Of a DNA stretch of 64,000 nucleotides, positions 45,715-57,680 are shown one piece after another. Numbering within the stretch: position 1 is the first letter of the stretch; each line of letters begins with the position of its first letter. The translations under genes were made by a program, and so were the position numbers. Below the pieces are notes generated by a model that searched no databases, had not been told where the DNA came from, and was given only the letters and a program-made list of their open reading frames with translations. Source of the DNA: Wolfiporia cocos (Eukaryota; Basidiomycota; Agaricomycetes; Polyporales; Phaeolaceae); NCBI GenBank assembly GCA_029448655.1, contig JACCLO010000004.1, positions 3,100,001 through 3,164,000 on the forward strand, read 5' to 3'.

Positions 45715-47049
45715 TGTCAGAGGTGGTGGCAGCAGCACAGGTAGTGGTGGCGGCGGCAGAGGGTGGGCGGGGACCGAACGCGGGTGCGGTGACAACGAGG
45801 ACAGTGGGGTTGGCGAGGTCCTGATGGCGCCATGCGGGCGGCGGAGGTCCTGTTGATAGGCAGAGAGGACAGGGAGCGTCCATGACGATCACAGAGGCGT
45901 GGGGGAGTGTTGCCTCTGCGGACGTGAAGGGGTGTCAGGGAGAAGTGAGGCAGCATGGGCCAAAGATGAGGGGCTCGAGGTGGAGAGAGGTATGTGCAAA
46001 GCGAGTTCAGTGAGTGCGGCAGCGCAAGAGGTTGTGACCAGTGCAGGTCTTTCTTAGAGATGTCGTGGGGTTGTCTGCAAAGGTAAGATAGTCGCGGTTT
46101 TGTTGCAAACACAATTAGTATGCTTACCTGTCATTTTCAGAGCCCCCTCATGATGCACGAGCACAGGACACAAAAGGTATTCCACCCAGTAGCGGTACCG
46201 TGAATAGGAGAGCAGGTGGAGGCAACCACCTGGCAGGAATCGGGAGAACGTGTTCTTAAGTGGCCCGTTGATACCGTCTCCCGCACTCGCACAGTCTATA
46301 TATGTGCGATGGGATGGTGAATAGCCACGTATTAGATAGGACTAGACATGCAGAATCAAACTTAATGAACTAAACAACTAGTTGTGCTGACAAGGGATGA
46401 CCTAGCCTTGCATGTAGTCATTTCGCTCCTTTGAAGGGACGGCTAGGCTCGCTAAAGCTCGAAGTCACAGCAGATACAAGAATAAGTGGGAGAAGATGTA
46501 TGCGTGTGCCAATTCGTTGTGAGCGCATTATGTGTGGCTTGGGAACAAAGTTGAAGAGGCGACAGAATGAGTGAAAGAACTTAAACAAAGCCACTGACAC
46601 AAAATGATGTCAGACGTGGTAATCTAGGTAACAATGCTACCATAACGGGATTGTGGCTGACAAGCAATGTGAAAAAGTAGAAAGTGGATGGGAGCCACGT
46701 CATCAGCACTATGTCACATCAACTTGAGGCACCTCATCTACAAGTCATAGCTTGTGCACTGGTAGAAGATAGAGTCGATGAATAGTGGAATATAGTAGAA
46801 TATAGTAAGAATGTATCATGAAGAATCGAAGGCTGTGCGTCTTGAAGGCAATATATAAATTTAACCTTTACGAAGCACATAACGCACTGTTACAGTGCAT
46901 GCCACAGGTTACAATATATCTACATAGGTAAGCTGCGACTGCTTCTTGCAAGTCATATGCCAGCCTGACTACTAAATGACAATTCTATACCAGTCTGGTA
47001 ATTAGTTTACCAGTCACACGTTGAGTTTGACTGACGCTTATAAGATGCC
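45715..47049. other. gene-free remnant region right of the LTR
   Basis: The first 400 nt are GC-rich (plus strand GGTGGTGGCAGCAGCAC...) and the rest AT-richer. A TGATGTCAGAGGTGG-like string at 45713 recurs as ATGATGTCAGACGTGG near 46604, and TGTTACAGTGC near 46889 resembles the LTR start, so more degraded retroelement sequence is likely. Imperfect GAATATAGTA repeats lie at about 46787-46810. No coding gene is supported. Confidence 0.45.
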
Positions 47050-47175
47050 TTCAGAGTGGCGATTGAATGCCACTCTGCTGTTGATCTTATCAGTGCTTAT
47101 CTACAGAGACAAGATCCTTCGTCGATTGGCAAGTACCTCCAGCACTGATAAGCCACCTCCAGCACTGATAAGTCA
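47050..47175. repeat. hairpin and direct-repeat cluster
   Basis: CAGAGTGGC (47052-47060) pairs perfectly with GCCACTCTG (47069-47077) over an 8-nt loop. A 20-nt unit ACCTCCAGCACTGATAAG + 2 occurs twice in tandem (47134-47173), and its CACTGATAAG core pairs with CTTATCAGTG at about 47086-47095. The array could fold into a large multi-stem structure. Confidence 0.65.
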
Positions 47176-47417
47176 TCTCGCGTTTTGCTGATGTTGCAGC
47201 GTGCTAGTCTCTTACGCGTCGCGCCGCGAGCGTGACAATTCGGGATCACGTGGTGGGGTCATCATCACCGACGAGCCCTCAGATATTCAAATTCCGTCCG
47301 GTGTTTACCGTCTGGTCACGAGACTAGGAAGACATGTCCGCAAAGTACATTATTGGACAGATTATTGGACAGGAAGCAGCGCTGCCCGTCTAGCCCGTCG
47401 CATAATCGAGTTTGTAG

Positions 47418-47653
47418 GAGATACAGAAGGAGCTGGTGGCTAGATTTGAGACTCTCCACGAGCGCAGGTCCGTCCATGGGGATGTGCACGACGTCAATCT
47501 ACTCGTCCGCAATGAGGATGTGCCCGGCGAGGAGCCGTATGTCTTGTTCGTAGATTGGAAGTAGACGGGTTCTGGCACGCGACGTACCCGTACACGATCA
47601 GCCGGAATGGAATTCTTCGCCCTGTGGGTGCTCTGGTTCCAGGAGGCGAGTAG
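47418..47653 (+). pseudogene. fragment of a FunK1-type protein-kinase-like gene, frameshifted
   Basis: The frame at 47418-47564 encodes LHERRSVHGDVHDVNLLVR and PYVLFVDW, matching the catalytic loop (HGDxxxxN) and the DFG-equivalent region of the fungal FunK1/protein-kinase-like family. It stops at TAG. The expected continuation (FWHATYPYTISRNGILRPVG) is in the next frame up to another stop at 47651. The N-lobe is not recognisable upstream (only a weak frame at 47201-47443). It is therefore a decayed fragment. Confidence 0.55.
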
Positions 47654-48029
47654 ATCACTCCAAAACATGTTGTGCGGATGGCGGATCTACTTGTGGTATG
47701 ATATCTCATGGATGTTGTGGACGTGGACCCTCGGGCTGTACACCATCGTGACCGAAGCAGCCCAATCTCTACAGTATAAAGAGGCGTTCGCGCCAGCTTT
47801 CTTCACATAACCAACGACCAGCTAAGTCGAATACGGGCTAACCTGAACTTACGTTCATCCCGCGGATGCCGAAACTGATGGGCACAAACTATTTCTCCGC
47901 TTCCATCAGATTTTTTTTATTGACGTAGATCACAATAATACCATTTTGGCAGGCCCTGTACCTCAAAGATAAATAGGGATCCATGAATTCTATATGCTGT
48001 CGCGTCTTCGACCTACTTGTCCATACATT
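47654..48029. other. intergenic, right edge of the island and NMO-1 promoter
   Basis: The frame continuing from the kinase relic to 47810 (Trp-rich) is probably chance. A T8 run lies near 47912. The right part holds the promoter of the first nitronate monooxygenase gene. Confidence 0.4.
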
Positions 48030-49580
48030 ATGCCTTCCTCTCCGCCCGTGTTCAGCACGCCACTCACTAGACTGTTCAAGATCACTCACCCTGTGATGCT
48101 TGCCGGAATGAATGTTGCGGCAGGGCCGAGACTTGCAGCGGCGGTCACCAATGCCGGAGGAATCGGTGTCATCGGAGGCGCTAGACAAACCCCCAAGATG
48201 CTCCAGATGAATATCGATGAACTGAAGGAGCAACTGGAGGACGCAAATGCGCCGTTCGGAGTCGATCTTGCTCTTCCGCAGGTAGGCGGAAATGCCAGGA
48301 AGACTAACGTATGTCCACTTTCTAATATCCCGAAATGCCGCCATATAGTATCGACTGCTATGGCGTGATACAGTATGACTATACCAAGGGGCAATTGCCC
48401 GAGCTCACAGACATCATAATCAAGAGCAAGGCTACGCTCTTTGTTTCTGCTGTCGGTTTGCCTCCGCAGGATATGGTCGACAAGCTGCACGCAGCAGGGA
48501 TTCTGGTAATGAAGTATGTTGAATCACGGGTCCTCTCACCTACCGCAGGCTCACACGGTCGATAAGCATGGTCGGTCATCCAAAGGTAATTGGCACGATT
48601 TCTCACCGTCGTAATTTTTGTTGACGTCACAGTAGCATGTCTTGAAGGCACTAGAACGCGGTATGTGCCCGGCCCGCTTACGCGTGCTGCGAATAGCGAC
48701 TCAGGAACTGCCCAGGCGTCGACATCATCTGTGCGCAAGGCGGAGAGGGCGGGGGACACACCGGCGAGATCCCCTTTTCCATCCTCGTTCCCGCCTGCGT
48801 CGACCTCTGCAAGAACAGCAAGAGTCCTATTACGGGCGAGCCCGTCCTCGTCGTAGCCGCAGGTGGTATCGCAGATGGGCGCGGCCTCGCGGCGGCACTC
48901 TCGTGAGAGTTGTATGAAGCTGCCCGTGTGCACAAGGAAGACTGAGGCTATAGCAGGTATGGCGCAGCAGGCGTGTGGGTCGGGACGCGCTTTGTGGCGA
49001 GCGAAGAGGCAGCAGCGCCCAAGAAGCACAAGCAGATGTTGCTGACGGCAGGCTATGACGATGTCACCAAGACCACGATCTACTCTGGCCGTCCGCTTCG
49101 TGTCAGGCGGACTCCTTACGTGATCGGCTGGTGTGTATTCAAAGCTTGACTCTGGACTCCGGGTGGCGAGACTGATTAGGTCTCGCAGGGAGAAGCGCCA
49201 AGCGGAGATCGACGAGCTGACGTCTCAGGGCAAGATCCCGCATGATGAGGAGATCACGAAACACCCGGAGAAGTCGCTCGAAGGTCAATATTGTGAGTGC
49301 CGGCTGTGCTCGGGCTTGTGGCGCGCGAGAACTGAAGAGGATCGCAGGGATGATGGGGCAAGTTGCCGGGACCATCAATGTGAGTACACTGGCGTGAGGC
49401 TTAGCATTGACTGACATAGACTAGGATATCAAACCAGCAAAGGAGATGTACGTACAGCCTATCGTCGTTTGCTGTGCTCAGGCCATTAACATGTCTCATA
49501 GTGTGGACGAATTGGTGGCAACAGCTGCCGCTAGCCTACAAATTGCGAATTCATATGTGCTTCCGAAAGCTAAGTTGTGA
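48030..49580 (+). CDS. nitronate monooxygenase (2-nitropropane dioxygenase type), tandem copy 1
   Basis: This FMN enzyme oxidises alkyl nitronates, a detoxification reaction. The start MPSSPPVFSTPLTRLF begins exon 1 (48030-48308), with HPVMLAGMNVAAGPRLAAAV, TNAGGIGVIGGARQTPKML and FGVDLALPQVGGNARKTN. After further introns come YDYTKGQLPELTDIII, DMVDKLHAAGILVMK, GVDIICAQGGEGGGHTGEIP with the catalytic His of the GGHTG motif, VVAAGGIADGRGLAAAL and GVWVGTRFVASEEAAAP. The C-terminal part has TSQGKIPHDEEITKHPEKS and PAKEIVDELVATAAASLQ. A start 12 codons upstream (47994) is possible. Copy 2 follows 261 nt downstream. Confidence 0.9.
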
Positions 49581-49841
49581 CGCGGCAAGGTCTGCGATCT
49601 CGGATGGCCGTATACCGTCTTGAAGTCTGTACTACTTATATACCCTGTGCATTGAGCATACTTCTCCGCGGCGTCTCGCTACGGTCACACAGTTTCCTCC
49701 CGGGGCGAGGAAGAAGGCGCTTTCAAATAGAGTTCGACTGACGACAGTATATGTACCGAATGATTCCCGGCTCTGAGGGTGGCAACATTGACCTCCTGAG
49801 CACCCACTGTCACCGTCGTCGCTGAGTGCTTACATTGTACA

Positions 49842-51538
49842 ATGCCATCGTCGCCTCAAGTGTTCAGAACGCCCCTTACGGAGCGGTTCAATATCAATCA
49901 TCCAGTCATGCTAGCTGGTGGGTTGCTACTAAGGGCTAACTCGTGGAGCGCCACAGCTTATGTGCGATCAAAGGCATGAATGTAGCCGCAGGCGCGAAGC
50001 TCGCCGCTGCAGTCACCAATGCCGGTATGTTCTCTACACTGCAGTTGTACAGAATCCGAACATTGTCTCGGCGGCCGGCCCAGGGGGGATTGGTGTGATC
50101 GGCGGGATCCACTATTCACCCAAGATGCTGCAAGATGTCATCGACGACATGAAGAGCCAGCTAGAGAACAAGGATGCGCCGTTCGGTGTAGATCTTGCCC
50201 TACCACAAGTCGGAGGCAATGCGAGGAAGACCAATGTAAGACTGAGCTATACTACGCGGCCGACCAGCGGGATGCACTGACGAGATGGACGTGCAGTATG
50301 ACTATACGAAAGGACAGCTGCCCGAGCTTACAAATGTCATCATCCGAAGCAAAGCCTCCCTGTTTGTCTCGGCAATTGGAACACCTCCCAAAGAGATGGT
50401 CGACAAGTTGCACGCCGCAGGTATCGTCGTGATGAAGTGGGTCCTTGACGATATTTACTGCTAGATGCCTGACCGAACTTCACGCAGCATGGTCGGTCAT
50501 CCCAAGGTATGGCACAATCAGGCATCCAAGCGATTCCCGCTCAAGGTACCCGTTGACAGCACGTTCCGAGAGCGCTCGCGCAAGGTAAGACCCCGATGTC
50601 GGCTTCTCTCGTGATTACTGATCATGAGATCGGTAGGCGTGGACATGATCTGTGCCCAGGGCGGAGAAGGAGGCGGGCACACAGGGGACACCCCCTTCTC
50701 CATCCTGGTCCCTGCCGTCGTGGATCTGTGCAAGAACGCCAAGAGCCCACTCACCGGCGAACCCATCATTGTCGTGGCGGCTGGTGGCATCGCGGACGGG
50801 CGTGGACTGGCAGCCGCGTTATCGTAAGCGTGCAATGATCCCTTGTCCTCGTGATGCCGCCTGTCATTCACGTCTTGCAATGGCTAATACAGATACGGGG
50901 CGTCCGGTGTCTGGGTCGGCACGCGTTTCGTGGCGAGTGAGGAAGCAGGTGCCCCTCGAATTCACAAAGAACTCGTCATTTCGGCTGGCTACGACGACGT
51001 TGGCCGTACCTTGATCTTCTCCGGGCGTCCACTTCACGTAAGGAGGACACCCTATGTCATAGAATGGTGCGTTGATCAATCATGCATTCGTGCGACTATT
51101 GAACTGAGTTGTGTTCAGGGAGTCTCGCCAAGAAGAGATTGCTCAACTCACCTCCCAAGGCAAGATTCCGCATGATGTAGAGATGGAGAGAAACCCCGAG
51201 AAGGCAAAGAATGGGCACCAATGTCAGTATCTACCTTTCACGACGGTATCTTGCTGACTGTTCGTCCTTCAGGGCTAATGGGCAAAGTGGCGGGTTCAAT
51301 CACGGTAAGCCGTCACGGTAATTTATGAAGATCAAGGCATGCTAACTCTAGTTTTTATATCTGTTAGGAGGTCAAACCTGCCAAGGAGATGTATGTCACA
51401 ATCATTGATCGATTCTTACCTTGCATTGACAACAACAACAGAGTGGATGAGCTTGTCTCGACGGCAGCACAAAGCCTGCAGCGTTCAAACGGGCTGATCG
51501 TCGCAAAGTCAGGCTGGTGGCCGAAATTACATCTCTAG
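49842..51538 (+). CDS. nitronate monooxygenase, tandem copy 2
   Basis: This gene parallels copy 1 along its whole length: MPSSPQVFRTPLTERFNINH, HPVMLAGMNVAAGAKLAAAV, VIGGIHYSPKMLQDVIDDM, YDYTKGQLPELTNVII, GVDMICAQGGEGGGHTGDTP, VVAAGGIADGRGLAAAL and GVWVGTRFVASEEAGAP. It keeps the FMN-binding Gly-rich strings and the GGHTG catalytic His. By eye about 75% of residues are identical. Exons begin 49842-49917, 49974-50034 and 50084; the first two introns (49918-49973 and 50035-50083) are absent from copy 1. The C-terminus is slightly longer (GWWPKLHL). It converges on the WD40 gene. Confidence 0.9.
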
Positions 51539-51660
51539 TGGTGCTCGATGGCGGAGACATCCACACTAAACACATTGTCATACTCGGATTACTGTGATTG
51601 CGGGGATCACCCCTCACGGAGATATACAGACAGTTACGCTTTCGCTGTATAACTGTACTA

Positions 51661-53285
51661 TTAATCGGAATCTATGAGCTCTGCAAGCTCGCGTTCTTCC
51701 TCTTCGGTCATCTGGAACGAGTCAGACTCCTTCGGCTCCGGGTCCACAGCGATAGGCTTGTCCGCTGGCGGAGGGCATAGCAGCTCTGATGAAGTGATCA
51801 CTGTAAATGAAACCTCGCATTCGGCGGCCTTCTGCGCGAAAGACATACCGCTTAACCTCCACTTGCGGATCGTGCCATCCAGACTAGCGCTGACGATCCA
51901 CGGTTCGACCTTCACCTCTCCTTGCGAGCCTTCTACTGGTGTGCGGCGCATCCACAGCCGCAAGGCAGTGACGTCGTGCCAATGAGCATCCACCTCGCTC
52001 AGCAGTTCAGGCTCGTCTAGGCTGGAAACGTCGTAAATCCGGATCACGTCGCCAGCACCTGTGAGCACGTAGGGCTCTGCAAGCGGCGTCAGCGCGAGGG
52101 GCAGAACAGCTCGCACCGCAGCGGGATGGATGATCGGTGGGCATGGCTTTATTTTGGGGGCCACTGAGGGTGAGGGTGATGGGTGAAATAGCATTTGAAT
52201 AGTTTCATCCGATGATGCTGATAATTTAAGGAACCATTGAATCACGACTACTGAAGAAATGTGAAGAGCGCATACCGGTCCACAGCTGTCCGTTATTGTG
52301 AAGCATTTCATTGACTCGGGTTCTGTGGTGGTTCAGTTCCTCTAGCAAAAGGGTCTGCCATCGCGGGGGCTGGACATGTTTCTGTTTCTTCGCTAACTCC
52401 CATACTTTGATTATGCCCATGGTATCCGCGGTATATAGAATGACATTAGTGTCAGATGCCGTCTTTGCGATTAGGGACTCGACAGGACGAGTGTGAGCGG
52501 ATATCGAGCCGACGGATTGCAAAGGCTGCCCCTTTGTAATCGTGGAAATGTCCCTTTAGTGTGACTGTCAGTGGAATCTCTATCATCAATATGTGGATAC
52601 TTGCCATAGCCTGACGGTTTTGTCAGAGCTACTGGAAATGAGCAGCTGTAAGGAAGGAATGACCAGGAGCGTTTTGACAAAATCAGAGTGCGCGGGAGTT
52701 GAAGAAATGAGCTCCTTAGTCTACGCGAAACATGCATGCGCATATAAGCAACACGATCCCAAAATAATCGCAGAGCAACATGCCTCAGTGTTCCATAGCT
52801 TGATTGTCTAGTCTATTCAATCAGTAAGTGTTGTATGATGTGCCAAGGATCAACTACCTTGTCCCATGATCCAGTAGCGAGAATAGGTCCACCAGCAGAT
52901 GCCTCTCTTTCTATGAACGCCAGACATGTGACAGGAGCAGAGTGTCCTCGAAACAGTTGCAATGTCTTTCCTGTCTGTGTCAAAGTGATTGCTAGCTGTT
53001 ACGGTATTCTGGCGTTCTATGGACGAGTCGTGCACCTCCAGATCAAGCGTCCTAGCGACGCCTGTGTTTTCAGCAATCCATGCTGTGTTTTCGCGTATTT
53101 CTATTCCGAGTGCCTTGCCCGGGGTCTCAATCGGCGAGCCTAGATTTTTGGTCCTTTCTGCCTTTTGCTTGCGCGACTGGAGACAGCGTAAGTATCCTTC
53201 CCTTGTACTGCGCACGCGTAGGTACCTCCTCCAGTAGGAGCTCAGCCTCTGACCTGATAAGATTGGATGTGTCGGCCGTCTGCAT
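51661..53285 (-). CDS. WD40-repeat protein of unassigned function
   Basis: The start MQTADTSNLIRSEAELLLEE joins, over a 49-nt intron, to SRKQKAERTKNLGSPIETPG and WIAENTGVARTLDLE. WD repeats follow: LFRGHSAPVTCLAF...ILATGSWDK, then a repeat region near 52600-52743, TRPVESLIAKTASDTNVILY ... GIIKVWEL, GDVIRIYDVSSLDEPELL, and WIVSASLDGTIRKWRL. The C-terminal tail is acidic (TEEEERELAELIDSD). At least six to seven blades are plausible, enough for one propeller. I cannot name the ortholog. It shares a 145-nt divergent promoter with the next gene. Confidence 0.8.
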
Positions 53286-53429
53286 TGTTTATGACGATCG
53301 CGAGTGACTAGCTATAGGACAGCTAGTGGTGTGTTGGTTTGCCTAATGTGGAATTTCTCTATTCTCTACCAGACACCTAGACTCGATCACAATCGGGATC
53401 ATCGTGATTGTCCTTGACGCAGCGGCAAC

Positions 53430-54285
53430 ATGAGTCGCCTCGCGTCGTTCAAGGGACCATCGACGCCCAATGCTTCGCCTGTCCGAGTCAAGCAGCAACA
53501 GCAGCCTCCCTCGCCGACGAGGCTGGCTGAGTCGACATACCATCGCAAAGTGCGCACGCTACTGCAAGAGCTTAGCGCGGTCGCAGAGACCTGGGACGAC
53601 ATCGTCCTCATCGATGGCTTGAAAGCAGCAAAAAGCCTGGTGGACACCAGGACAGAGCTAGAGTACGTCGAACGCTTTTTTGCGGATTGTCGATGACATA
53701 ACAATCATGTTTGCAGCAATGAACTGTCTCTCATGCCGGAGAAAACCTTGCCGGCTTATCACATTGTAGGACCGAAATTGTCCCTGATGGAGCAGCGCAT
53801 CTCGGAGTTAGATGCAGTGCTTGTCAAACTTGTACGACGGATCATTATACATCTATGTACTCGACTCACCGTCAACCGTAGCGTAAGCTGTTCTCCAGAA
53901 TGAACGCAATCGTGGATAGCATCGAGGCCGTCCTCTTCGAAGCACACAAAATGAAAGGGTGGAAGTGGGTTCAAGAACCGCTTTGGGTGACTTGGTCACT
54001 AGAGAAATTTGGTACGTTGGCTGTTGGCTTTGATTTCCTTGATAAGTACTCATTTGTGCTGTGCTAGTTTCGTCCATTCCACAGATCCTCACTCCTTATC
54101 ACCGTTCACTCGAGATGCATGCGGAGCTAGTTGATATACTTCGCCACCACGACGTATCATTTGAAGTATCGCGCGAAGCGATTGCCAAATGGGTCGCTCA
54201 ACCTCACCTTGAGGAATACAGTTGGGAAGCACGATGGGAAGACCTCTGCGAAGCGGAAATCGACCGGTGGGACGGTCCGAAATAG
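53430..54285 (+). CDS. uncharacterised conserved-looking helical protein
   Basis: Four exons join well: MSRLASFKGPSTPNASPVRV with a Gln-rich stretch, then LLQELSAVAETWDDIVLIDG, NELSLMPEKTLPAYHIVG, LMEQRISELDAVLVKL, LFSRMNAIVDSIEAVLFEAH, a Trp-rich block (GWKWVQEPLWVTWSLEKF) and WEARWEDLCEAEIDRWDGPK. It is predicted mostly helical with likely coiled coil. There is no membrane helix or known catalytic motif. The clean splicing and Trp-rich conserved style argue for a real gene. It ends 39 nt from the convergent SYF1 stop. Confidence 0.72.
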
Positions 54286-54324
54286 GTCTACAGCAAAGCA
54301 TCACACATACACAGCAGCGATATG

Positions 54325-57300
54325 CTACAAGTCCTCGTCGTCCGAGATATGGATCTCGTCCGCATTGCCCTGCTCTGCCGCAGGTTCTGGCTCCTCCTGC
54401 CGCACAGGGTTTTGCTTGGCAGCAACGAAGGCGGGACCCTTCGTGCCACCTCCAGCCTGTCGCTCCGCTGCCGCCATCGGATCTGCCGCCATCGTATCCT
54501 CTTCTCGCGCGCCCTCCTTGCCCTCTTTCGCCGCCATCTGCGCTGCCAAATAGGAAGCCTCCGTGTTGAACTGTGCCTGTACACTGCGCTTGATGCGGAG
54601 CATCTCGCGGAAGGTGTCCTCCGAGCCGGTCTCGATCTCAAAGCTGTTCCACTCCACCCAGAACTTGGGGTTGACGCGCGGGTCGCAGAATTGGGAGGCG
54701 TGGGCGTAGATGGCGCGGGCACGGTCGATCTCGCCGAGTTTTCGTTCCATCGAGGCGAAGCGAAGGCACATCTCGGCTGTCTGTTTGTCGGGAAGGACTT
54801 CCAGGGCACGCTCGTATATTGGCCGGGTTGCAGGGAGACCGTAGTTGGCTGTTGCTTTGGCGATGTAGATAGTGAAAAGCTGCAATAAAGGGTCGATGAA
54901 GGGCACCAGAGAAGCTGATCTATCACCTACCTCAAACTTGTCCTCATCAGCAACGACGCGCGTTGCACGGTCATATACCGACATGGCCCGTTTGGCTAGT
55001 CCGTATTCTTCCTCGTAAGTTGCATACATGAGGAAGATTGGCTTGCAGGATTTGGGCGGACATTTCTCAAGGGCTTGTTCAAACAGATCTCTTGCACGTT
55101 CCACCTTAGTAGCGCCCTGATATTGATTGCAGTTAGTATGGGCAGTCGGGAAGGCGTGGGACGATTCCTTACATATCGCTTGATGAACTTCGCGAGGTAG
55201 ATATTCCAGATCTCGAACGATACTGGGAACGTGAACAGTTCTGTGCCACGTTCGTACACCTGCAGAACAAGTACGATCAGTAAACGTGTTCACTTGCATA
55301 TGCGAGCAAAGTCCCCACCTTGAAGCACTCTTCATAATACTTATTCTCCTCCAAGAAAGCCGCGTAGTTCACGATGATCTGCGCGTTGGCTATTCGGAGC
55401 TCGAGAATCTTGTCGTATACGGCCTTCGTTGACTCGACAGTTCCGAGAGACTCCTCAAGGTCTACATAGAATGACCATAGCTTGAGCGACTTGAACAAAC
55501 GTGCTTGAACGGATAGTGACTGTAAGGTGACTTGGGTCGTTTAAAATCTTTTTGAGCTTCTCAATTATACTCACATGGTCGTGATAGTTGATCTTGGTGT
55601 TCTTAGGGATAGCGGCCGCCCGCTGCAACACTCGGATTGCTTCATCGTAATTCCTGGAGTTGTGCTCAGTAAGTCCCGTGGTCAAATTATTCATCAAAAG
55701 AATACGCACTCGTGTCTGATTTCCATTTCAGCCCATTCACACCATGTTTCCGCCAGCTCGTCAACCGCCTTGAAATTGACTTTTGTCGCCTTCTCCAAGA
55801 CCTTGCGAGCACTATCGAGATCTTGCTCCGCTTCTCCCGTCGTGCCGCCTTCTTCGTAGAACTTGGCAAAGTTGATGAATAGACGGTGGAAGTTGGCTGT
55901 CGCTCTTCGGGGTACAATGGTGGATAGTGCTTGGCTGTATGTTTCTGCAACCTACCAGATACTCAGACGCAATATCAGAGCCAGCGTCGAAGATACGAAC
56001 CTTCTCGTCATTGTTACCCCAGAGTGCAACTCTCTTCTCCCACTCTTGCACATCGTTCGGATTCCGTCTGAGCAACACATCATTTACCAAAAACGGTCTT
56101 CTATCCATGAGATCTTCGAACTCCTTCATCTTGACGTCAAGTTCCGCTTCGGTCTCCTTGACATCCTCTTCGTCCTCATCCTCGTCAGGATTTGCCAAGC
56201 TTTCCATCATGGCACTAATGAGACTCTCCGAGAACTCTGCGTACGCGTCGAAGATCTGCGTGAAATCGCGGATCGTGAGCACCGACGCAATACCGTTCTC
56301 GAAAGTCATCTTCGCGCGATCGAACTCGCCGCGTTTGATCCAGTATGTCGCAAGTCCAGTCCACAAGCGTCCCGCCTGGTCCTTGTAGACTTCCAGCCCA
56401 TCCTTGTGCACGATGCGCTCGATGTTGAGCTTGCGCAGACTCGTCGGGTCTTCGTCCTCGTCGTAGGGCGAGAGGGGCGTCTTCCCATCTGACGCCACAG
56501 CCACAGCGGGTCCCGCAAAGCGAATGAGTTGTCCATCGACGGAGGCAGGCTCTATGGGAACCGCTGATGCGGCCTGACCCTCCTCCGCCTTTGCATGCGA
56601 CTCGTGCGACTTGACAGTGTCATCGACGTCCATGCCCACCTCCTCTGCATGTTGCTCCACGACATCGAGGAAGTCACCGAGGAGCTGGTATGGGCTCTTG
56701 CCTTCAGGGCTAGTGTAATCTCCCCGTGCCGCCTTTCGTGCCAATGAGAGCAGCAGCTTGGCCGCCTCGAGAGGACGGGGCTCGGGGTTGTTCTCAGAGA
56801 GGAGCAATGCAGTATACCGCTCAGTGACGCTGGGGTCAACGGACAGGTACCGGCGGTAGACCGCGACCGTCGTCGAGCCGCCCTTCCCCTCCGCCCAAAG
56901 CAGATAGCGGACCCAGATGCGGTGATGTAGTGAGGGAGGTAGTGTGCGCAGGGCGCGATCAAAGGTTCGGCGTGCATGTGTGAGAGAGACGAGTGGGGGG
57001 CAGAATGGATGGTTGAAGATGGAGAGGTATAAGAGCCACAGTCGCGGCATCTATGTCCTTCAGTTAGGCTTACTACAGGGGTAAGCTGTATACATGCAAC
57101 ATACTTTGGGTAGCCACATTATGGCGCGTTCGAATGTCGCAATGAGTGCCTTCCACTCCTCCCATCCTACAATGCCATCTAATCCACCCTCCCACTGCTC
57201 CATATCCTCCTTCTCATCCTCCAGAGCGTCTCTCATTTCCGGAAGCTTCTTACGCCCCCCCGTCCGCTTCTTGACGACCAGCCTTCCTAACACAAAAGAC

Positions 57301-57680
57301 ATGCGTGTCTGCAGGTAAGACTTCCATAACTTGAATGAAGTCGGGAATTGTGCAAGCGCGGCTTCGTACAGATACGTTTGTCGTTGAAGAGATTTTCGCG
57401 CTATAGGCGATGCCAGAGGGCCCAGAAGAGCAGCCACTTCTGGAGTGAGGTCTGAAGGGCCCTCAGCCTTCTGCAATGCAGCATGGATTTCTTTGGTATG
57501 CTGGATAGCACTCCACCAATGTCGGAAGGAAAATGGGTTTCGGAGCAGGTCCTCCTCGCGCACGACATCTTTCGTCGATACAAGGTCGGGATGTGTGGTT
57601 GGCGTTGGAACAGGGAACGTCAGAGGAAATGTACTGGTCAGAGACTCCAGCGAGGGAGTGTTCAATACTAGCGCAGGCAT
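54325..57680 (-). CDS. SYF1: pre-mRNA-splicing factor SYF1 (XAB2), HAT-repeat protein
   Basis: SYF1 is a scaffold of the Prp19-associated (NTC) complex in the spliceosome. The start MPALVLNTPSLESLTS leads to LLRNPFSFRHWWSAIQH, the first HAT repeat. Many HAT units follow with the W...Y...E/A pattern: LYEAALAQFPTSFKLWKSYL, FDRALRTLPPSLHHRIWVRY, VYRRYLSVDPS, LATYWIKRGEFDRAKMTFEN, and near the end IYERALEVLPDKQTAEMCLR and FWVEWNSFEIETGSEDTFRE. An acidic linker (PDEDEDEEDVKETE) interrupts the middle. The C-terminus is low complexity and ends HISDDEDL. Length near 950-1000 residues fits fungal SYF1. Introns are about 50-60 nt; the largest exon is about 55945-57050. Confidence 0.93.

Noticed and set aside
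54322..54888. 188-codon plus-strand ORF
   Set aside because: It is an antisense shadow of the SYF1 C-terminal exon, whose frame has clear HAT repeats.
55863..56492. 209-codon plus-strand ORF (and 55927-56388)
   Set aside because: Both are antisense to the conserved middle of SYF1.
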